Notes under the pieces: model-generated
The model's input: only the letters and a program-made list of their open reading frames with translations
Database searches by the model: none
Told to the model about the DNA's origin: nothing
Position numbers and translations under genes: made by a program
In this document: piece by piece, positions 13,902 to 16,527 of the stretch
How positions within the stretch are numbered: position 1 is the stretch's first letter
How the letters are laid out: each line of letters begins with the position of its first letter
Source of the DNA: an uncultured bacterium
Lineage (GTDB): Bacteria > Actinomycetota > Coriobacteriia > Coriobacteriales > Atopobiaceae
DNA length: 16,527 nucleotides
Reading direction: 5' to 3'
Assembly: GCA_905214175.1 (NCBI GenBank)
Contig: CAJMLD010000014.1
Location: 1 to 16,527 of the forward strand

Positions 13902-14957
13902 ATGAAGGCATGTAGGCTGCATCGCATTGGCGAGTTCACCACCGATGACGTCTCGATACCCAAGCCTGTCGGCGAGCAGTTGCTGCTTAAGGTGGAGGGA
14001 TGCGGGGTCTGCGGATCTGACATCCCAAGGATCTTCAAGCTTGGTACGAGTAAGCAGCGCTATCCTCTCACAATCGGCCACGAGTTCGGCGGCACTATCG
14101 TTGAGGTGGGGGAGAACGCTGACAAGTCTCTCGTAGGGAAGCGCGGCGCAATATTTCCCTGCATTCCGTGCAGAAAATGCGATTCGTGTCTCTCGGCAAA
14201 CTATGCGATGTGCGAGGACTATGACTATCTTGGGTCGAGAAGCGACGGAGGCTTTGCCGAGTATTGCCTGGTGCCTTCGGCATGGCACTTTGTCCCGTCG
14301 GAGAACCCGGATACGCCAGGCGAGGCTCTTGCAATGACCGAGCCCTGCACGGTTGCCCAGCATGCAGTGAGAAAGGGCGGAGTCACTGCGGGTATGAACG
14401 TGCTTGTTATGGGTGCGGGCCCCATCGGCATCATGGCCGCTCGTTGGGCAAAGCTCTTTGGAGCGTCAGTGGTTCTCTCCGAGATTGTTGAGGAGAAGTG
14501 CAAGTTTGCCCGCGCTCATGGCTGCGAGGTCATTGACTCCAAGGAAGTTGACCTTGTCGAGCGCGTGCACGAACTCACCCATGGCAGGGGCGTTGACGTT
14601 GCTATTGAAGGCACCGGTAGCGGCTCGGGACTGGGACAGGCCATCGAATGCACGCGAACCTTCGGGACCGTTGTGATGATGGGCAACCCAGCGAGCGACA
14701 CCACCATCAAGCTTGCGCAACACAGCCAGATTCTGCGTAAGGAGCTAAGCCTCAAGGGCATCTGGAACTCTCACTATGCAGATACGCCCATCAACGAGTG
14801 GCACTATACCGTGCGAATGCTCGATGAGGGCAAGATGCAAGTTACCGACCTCATCACGCATAAGAGTTCCCTGGATGGTCTTCCCGCACTCTGCTCGGGC
14901 ATCCATGACCATTCCATTCTCATCTGCAAGGCCATGTACGTGCCGGAGTCCGAGTAA
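13902..14957 (+). CDS. Zinc-dependent polyol-phosphate dehydrogenase (GatD-like)
   Basis: 351-aa medium-chain dehydrogenase. The catalytic zinc ligands are Cys37 (GVCGSD), His60-Glu61 (GHEFGG) and Glu147 (TEP). Four structural-zinc cysteines are at 90, 93, 96 and 104. The NAD-binding GAGPIG is at 171-176. YDYLGSRSDGGFAEY (107-121) and ILRKELSLKG resemble galactitol-1-phosphate 5-dehydrogenase GatD, which makes tagatose-6-P. ATG 13902 matches the family N-terminus and has GAAGG upstream; ATG 13854, 16 codons earlier, is possible but poorly supported. The stop overlaps the next start (TAATG). In a PTS operon the substrate is expected to be a phosphorylated hexitol or pentitol; the exact one is inferred only. 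Confidence 0.85.
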   Translation: MKACRLHRIGEFTTDDVSIPKPVGEQLLLKVEGCGVCGSDIPRIFKLGTSKQRYPLTIGHEFGGTIVEVGENADKSLVGKRGAIFPCIPCRKCDSCLSANYAMCEDYDYLGSRSDGGFAEYCLVPSAWHFVPSENPDTPGEALAMTEPCTVAQHAVRKGGVTAGMNVLVMGAGPIGIMAARWAKLFGASVVLSEIVEEKCKFARAHGCEVIDSKEVDLVERVHELTHGRGVDVAIEGTGSGSGLGQAIECTRTFGTVVMMGNPASDTTIKLAQHSQILRKELSLKGIWNSHYADTPINEWHYTVRMLDEGKMQVTDLITHKSSLDGLPALCSGIHDHSILICKAMYVPESE

Positions 14958-15517
14958 TGTCTGGGAGGGACTCGACAGCCCTTGTTCTCAAGGAGCTTGG
15001 AGAGACCCTTCCGTCTATCGACGACGGGCAGCTCAATAGCCTGGTCGACGAGCTAATGGTGCCTGGGAGGCGCGTCCTTGTGATGGGCGTAGGGAGGATG
15101 CTCATCTCGCTCAAGGCGTGGGTGAAGCGCCTCAAGCACCTGGGGATTGACATCAACTACGTGGGTGACGAGACCGAGATGCCCGTACGCGCGAACGACC
15201 TTGTGCTTATCGGCTCAAGCTCTGGGGAGAGCAGGCTTCCTGCCGAGATTGGTCGCATTGCGCGCGAGAAGGGCGCCGATGTCTTCTACGTAGGGTGCAC
15301 GCCTGGGAGCACCATCGACTCTCTGGCCTCGCACAGGCTCCTTCTCCGAGGCCGCACCAAGTTTGCCGGCCTTGGGGAGTATGCGTCCAAGCAACCCATG
15401 TCTACCCTTGTTGAGCAGGAGCTCTTTCTCCTTGGAGACATAGTTGCGCTTGAGGTAATGGGGCGCATGGGATGGACCGAGAAAGACGTCAAAGACCGGC
15501 ACGCAAATCTGGAGTAA
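14957..15517 (+). CDS. hxlB: SIS-domain protein, 6-phospho-3-hexuloisomerase (HxlB)-like
   Basis: 186 aa, the normal length of HxlB/PHI. A single SIS domain shows RVLVMGVGRMLISLKAWVKR (39-58), the phosphate loop GSSSGES (86-92), and the highly typical C-terminus ending RHANLE (181-186). PHI interconverts D-arabino-3-hexulose-6-P and fructose-6-P. The usual partner, hexulose-phosphate synthase HxlA, is absent from the window. The glycine-loop serine usual in GxGRSG is replaced (GVGRML), so a changed substrate is possible. The start overlaps the dehydrogenase stop by one base, linking the two enzymes tightly and suggesting they act in sequence. Confidence 0.82.
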   Translation: MSGRDSTALVLKELGETLPSIDDGQLNSLVDELMVPGRRVLVMGVGRMLISLKAWVKRLKHLGIDINYVGDETEMPVRANDLVLIGSSSGESRLPAEIGRIAREKGADVFYVGCTPGSTIDSLASHRLLLRGRTKFAGLGEYASKQPMSTLVEQELFLLGDIVALEVMGRMGWTEKDVKDRHANLE

Positions 15518-15528
15518 GGGAGTGGGCT

Positions 15529-16158
15529 GTGGATTTCTCTGGCTTGGTGGACAGACTTAAGGAGATGGTTCCTAAGCCACGTCCCGAGGTCAATCTGAGC
15601 TTTGACGAGTACGTCGATGTGCTTTTTGGCATTGTCGAGCAGTGCGTCAAGGACGTTTGCCAGAGTGATGAGGTGCGTGGTCTGAGTGGCAATGGGGTTG
15701 ATGATGCCAGCGCGCACAAAAGGGAGATTGGCGTATGGCAGGCCGTGCTTCTCTCGGCCATGAAACTCTGGAACTCGAGCGGGCGCTTCAAGGACAAGAC
15801 CAAAGTGGCGATTGAGAATGAGATGATCTCGCGAGTTGTCTCCGGGCAGGGTCTTTCTGGTGACGAGGCCGAGGCTTTTCGAAACTCGTACTTTGATGCG
15901 GCGACGAGGCTTGCCAAAGGTGACGAGCAGGGAAAGATGTCTGACGAGCAGCGATATGCCGTGCAGGTTATTGCGCTCATGCGTGCTGCGCTTTCGGCCG
16001 GCTACGACGGTGCGGAGGATGCTCTCAACGCTGCAACGGAGAAGTCCTCAATGCGCGTTCTGGATATGGAGCGTATGGTGGTCCACCTGGCGCAGTCTTC
16101 GGTGGTGGACGGTAACACTGCGCTCATGAAGCGCCCGCGGTTCTTTGTGGCGCAATAA
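15529..16158 (+). CDS. Hypothetical helical protein, last gene of PTS operon 2
   Basis: 209 aa, not recognised. GTG 15529 is chosen because AAGGGAG lies 6 nt upstream; the frame also runs upstream into hxlB without a good start. No signal peptide or membrane segment is seen. The sequence looks almost wholly alpha-helical and soluble, e.g. FDEYVDVLFGIVEQCVKDV and YAVQVIALMRAALSAGYDGA, with polar linkers and many Asp/Glu/Lys. It has no visible catalytic motif, nucleotide loop or SIS/DhaL hallmark. It begins 11 nt after the HxlB-like gene and is followed by the operon terminator, so it is very probably coexpressed with the sugar enzymes. A helper, scaffold or regulator is possible; no function is assigned. 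Confidence 0.8.
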   Translation: MDFSGLVDRLKEMVPKPRPEVNLSFDEYVDVLFGIVEQCVKDVCQSDEVRGLSGNGVDDASAHKREIGVWQAVLLSAMKLWNSSGRFKDKTKVAIENEMISRVVSGQGLSGDEAEAFRNSYFDAATRLAKGDEQGKMSDEQRYAVQVIALMRAALSAGYDGAEDALNAATEKSSMRVLDMERMVVHLAQSSVVDGNTALMKRPRFFVAQ

Positions 16159-16175
16159 GTGGGTATTTTTTCGGG

Positions 16176-16216
16176 CCTTTCGGCGTCTCCGGTTGTTCAG
16201 GCGGAGCGCCGAAAGG
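16176..16216 (+). terminator. Terminator of PTS operon 2
   Basis: CCTTTCGGCG (16176-16185) and CTCCG (16187-16191) pair with CGGAG (16202-16206) and CGCCGAAAGG (16207-16216). This gives a 15-bp stem with one bulged T and a 10-nt loop. A broken T-rich stretch (TTAGTCTTTCT) follows. It lies 17 nt after the last stop codon. Confidence 0.75.
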
Positions 16217-16291
16217 TTAGTCTTTCTCGCTGTCCCCCTCGCGGCACCGCTCTCCGAGACGGTCCCGCCCGTGGCCTCCAGTCCCGCAAAA

Positions 16292-16371
16292 GCGCACACC
16301 AAAACGACCCCTACTACCAAGTCCCTGGGAAAACGCCGCCGAGAAGAACGCCGGATCGTTTTCGTGTGCGC
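16292..16371. repeat. Long imperfect inverted repeat (19-bp arms)
   Basis: Arms 16292-16310 and 16353-16371 match at 17 of 19 positions (GCGCACAC and AAAACGA blocks), separated by 42 nt; one further flanking A-T pair extends it. No T-run follows and there is no transposase nearby. Confidence 0.75.
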
Positions 16372-16492
16372 TATTTGAGCTGCTTCGGTACCGCCCAACC
16401 CTCTCGCTGCGGAAAACAGCCAAGGGCGCACCTACTATCACGTCACCACAGCGGGTGGCCACGGCTTTCCATGGGCACGAAAGGCATTACAT

Positions 16493-16523
16493 TTGACGGA
16501 GACCAGGCTTCCCCGGGTACAGT
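16493..16523 (+). promoter_or_regulatory. Sigma-70-like promoter reading out of the window
   Basis: TTGACG (16493-16498) and TACAGT (16518-16523), spaced by 19 nt, fit a vegetative promoter with a slightly long spacer. The gene it would serve lies beyond the right end. Confidence 0.4.
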
Positions 16524-16527
16524 GGTA

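Larger units (their letters stand above)
16217..16527. other. Non-coding right edge with repeats and an outward promoter
   Basis: No convincing gene on either strand. It holds a long inverted repeat (16292-16310 with 16353-16371), a 14-nt near-repeat (CCTACTACCAAGTC 16310-16323 and CCTACTATCACGTC 16431-16444) and a promoter-like pair near the end. Short open frames on both strands lack ribosome binding sites and family features. Confidence 0.6.

Noticed and set aside
16048..16462. Short minus-strand open frames at the right end
   Set aside because: They overlap the hypothetical gene or the repeats, have no ribosome binding sites, and show only biased composition.
1..16527. tRNA, rRNA, transposase, phage or toxin-antitoxin genes
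   Set aside because: None recognised on either strand; the inverted repeats present have no recombinase nearby.

Overview
The window is G+C-rich in its coding parts, with AT-richer promoter regions. It consists almost entirely of sugar-phosphotransferase (PTS) catabolic genes. Two complete mannose-family PTS permeases, DeoR and GntR/HutC regulators, AgaS, NagA and a PfkB kinase together suggest a gut or oral Coriobacteriia actinobacterium (Olsenella/Collinsella/Atopobium type). That assignment rests on gene style only; no marker gene is present.

Left region (1-1810): a DeoR-type regulator (73-849), preceded by a tandem/palindromic operator-like array (6-57), converges on a PfkB-family sugar-phosphate kinase (1810-878, minus). 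The kinase is most likely tagatose-6-phosphate or 1-phosphofructo-kinase. A 408-nt AT-rich divergent promoter region full of TGGTA/TACCA half-sites follows.

Operon 1 (2219-8846) looks like an N-acetylgalactosamine/galactosamine utilisation operon. Its order is PTS IIA, a YajC-like membrane protein, IIB, IIC, IID, then an attenuator-like leader, a GntR/UTRA regulator, AgaS (galactosamine-6-phosphate deaminase/isomerase) and NagA (amino-sugar-6-phosphate deacetylase). Expected flow: GalNAc is imported as GalNAc-6-P, deacetylated by NagA, deaminated and isomerised by AgaS to tagatose-6-P, and phosphorylated by the PfkB kinase. The bisphosphate aldolase is not in the window. Terminator-like structures close the operon at 8887-8929 and 9039-9063.

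Operon 2 (10232-16158) is controlled by, or at least adjacent to, a divergent DeoR regulator (9920-9126). It encodes a second mannose-type PTS (IIA, IIC, IID, then IIB) interleaved with a ribulose/allulose-phosphate 3-epimerase-like enzyme. After IIB come a GatD-like zinc polyol-phosphate dehydrogenase, a 6-phospho-3-hexuloisomerase (HxlB)-like SIS protein and an unrecognised 209-aa helical protein. The set reads as PTS uptake of a polyol or unusual sugar, oxidation to a ketose phosphate, then epimerisation/isomerisation. The exact substrate cannot be read from sequence. This is the strongest candidate for an undescribed pathway. A clear hairpin ends the operon (16176-16216). The last 310 nt hold inverted and direct repeats and a promoter-like sequence pointing out of the window.

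The most interesting non-coding signals are the terminator/antiterminator arrangement before gntR, mutually exclusive hairpins before the epimerase, and an identical 9-mer (TAGTACCAC) in three separate intergenic gaps.
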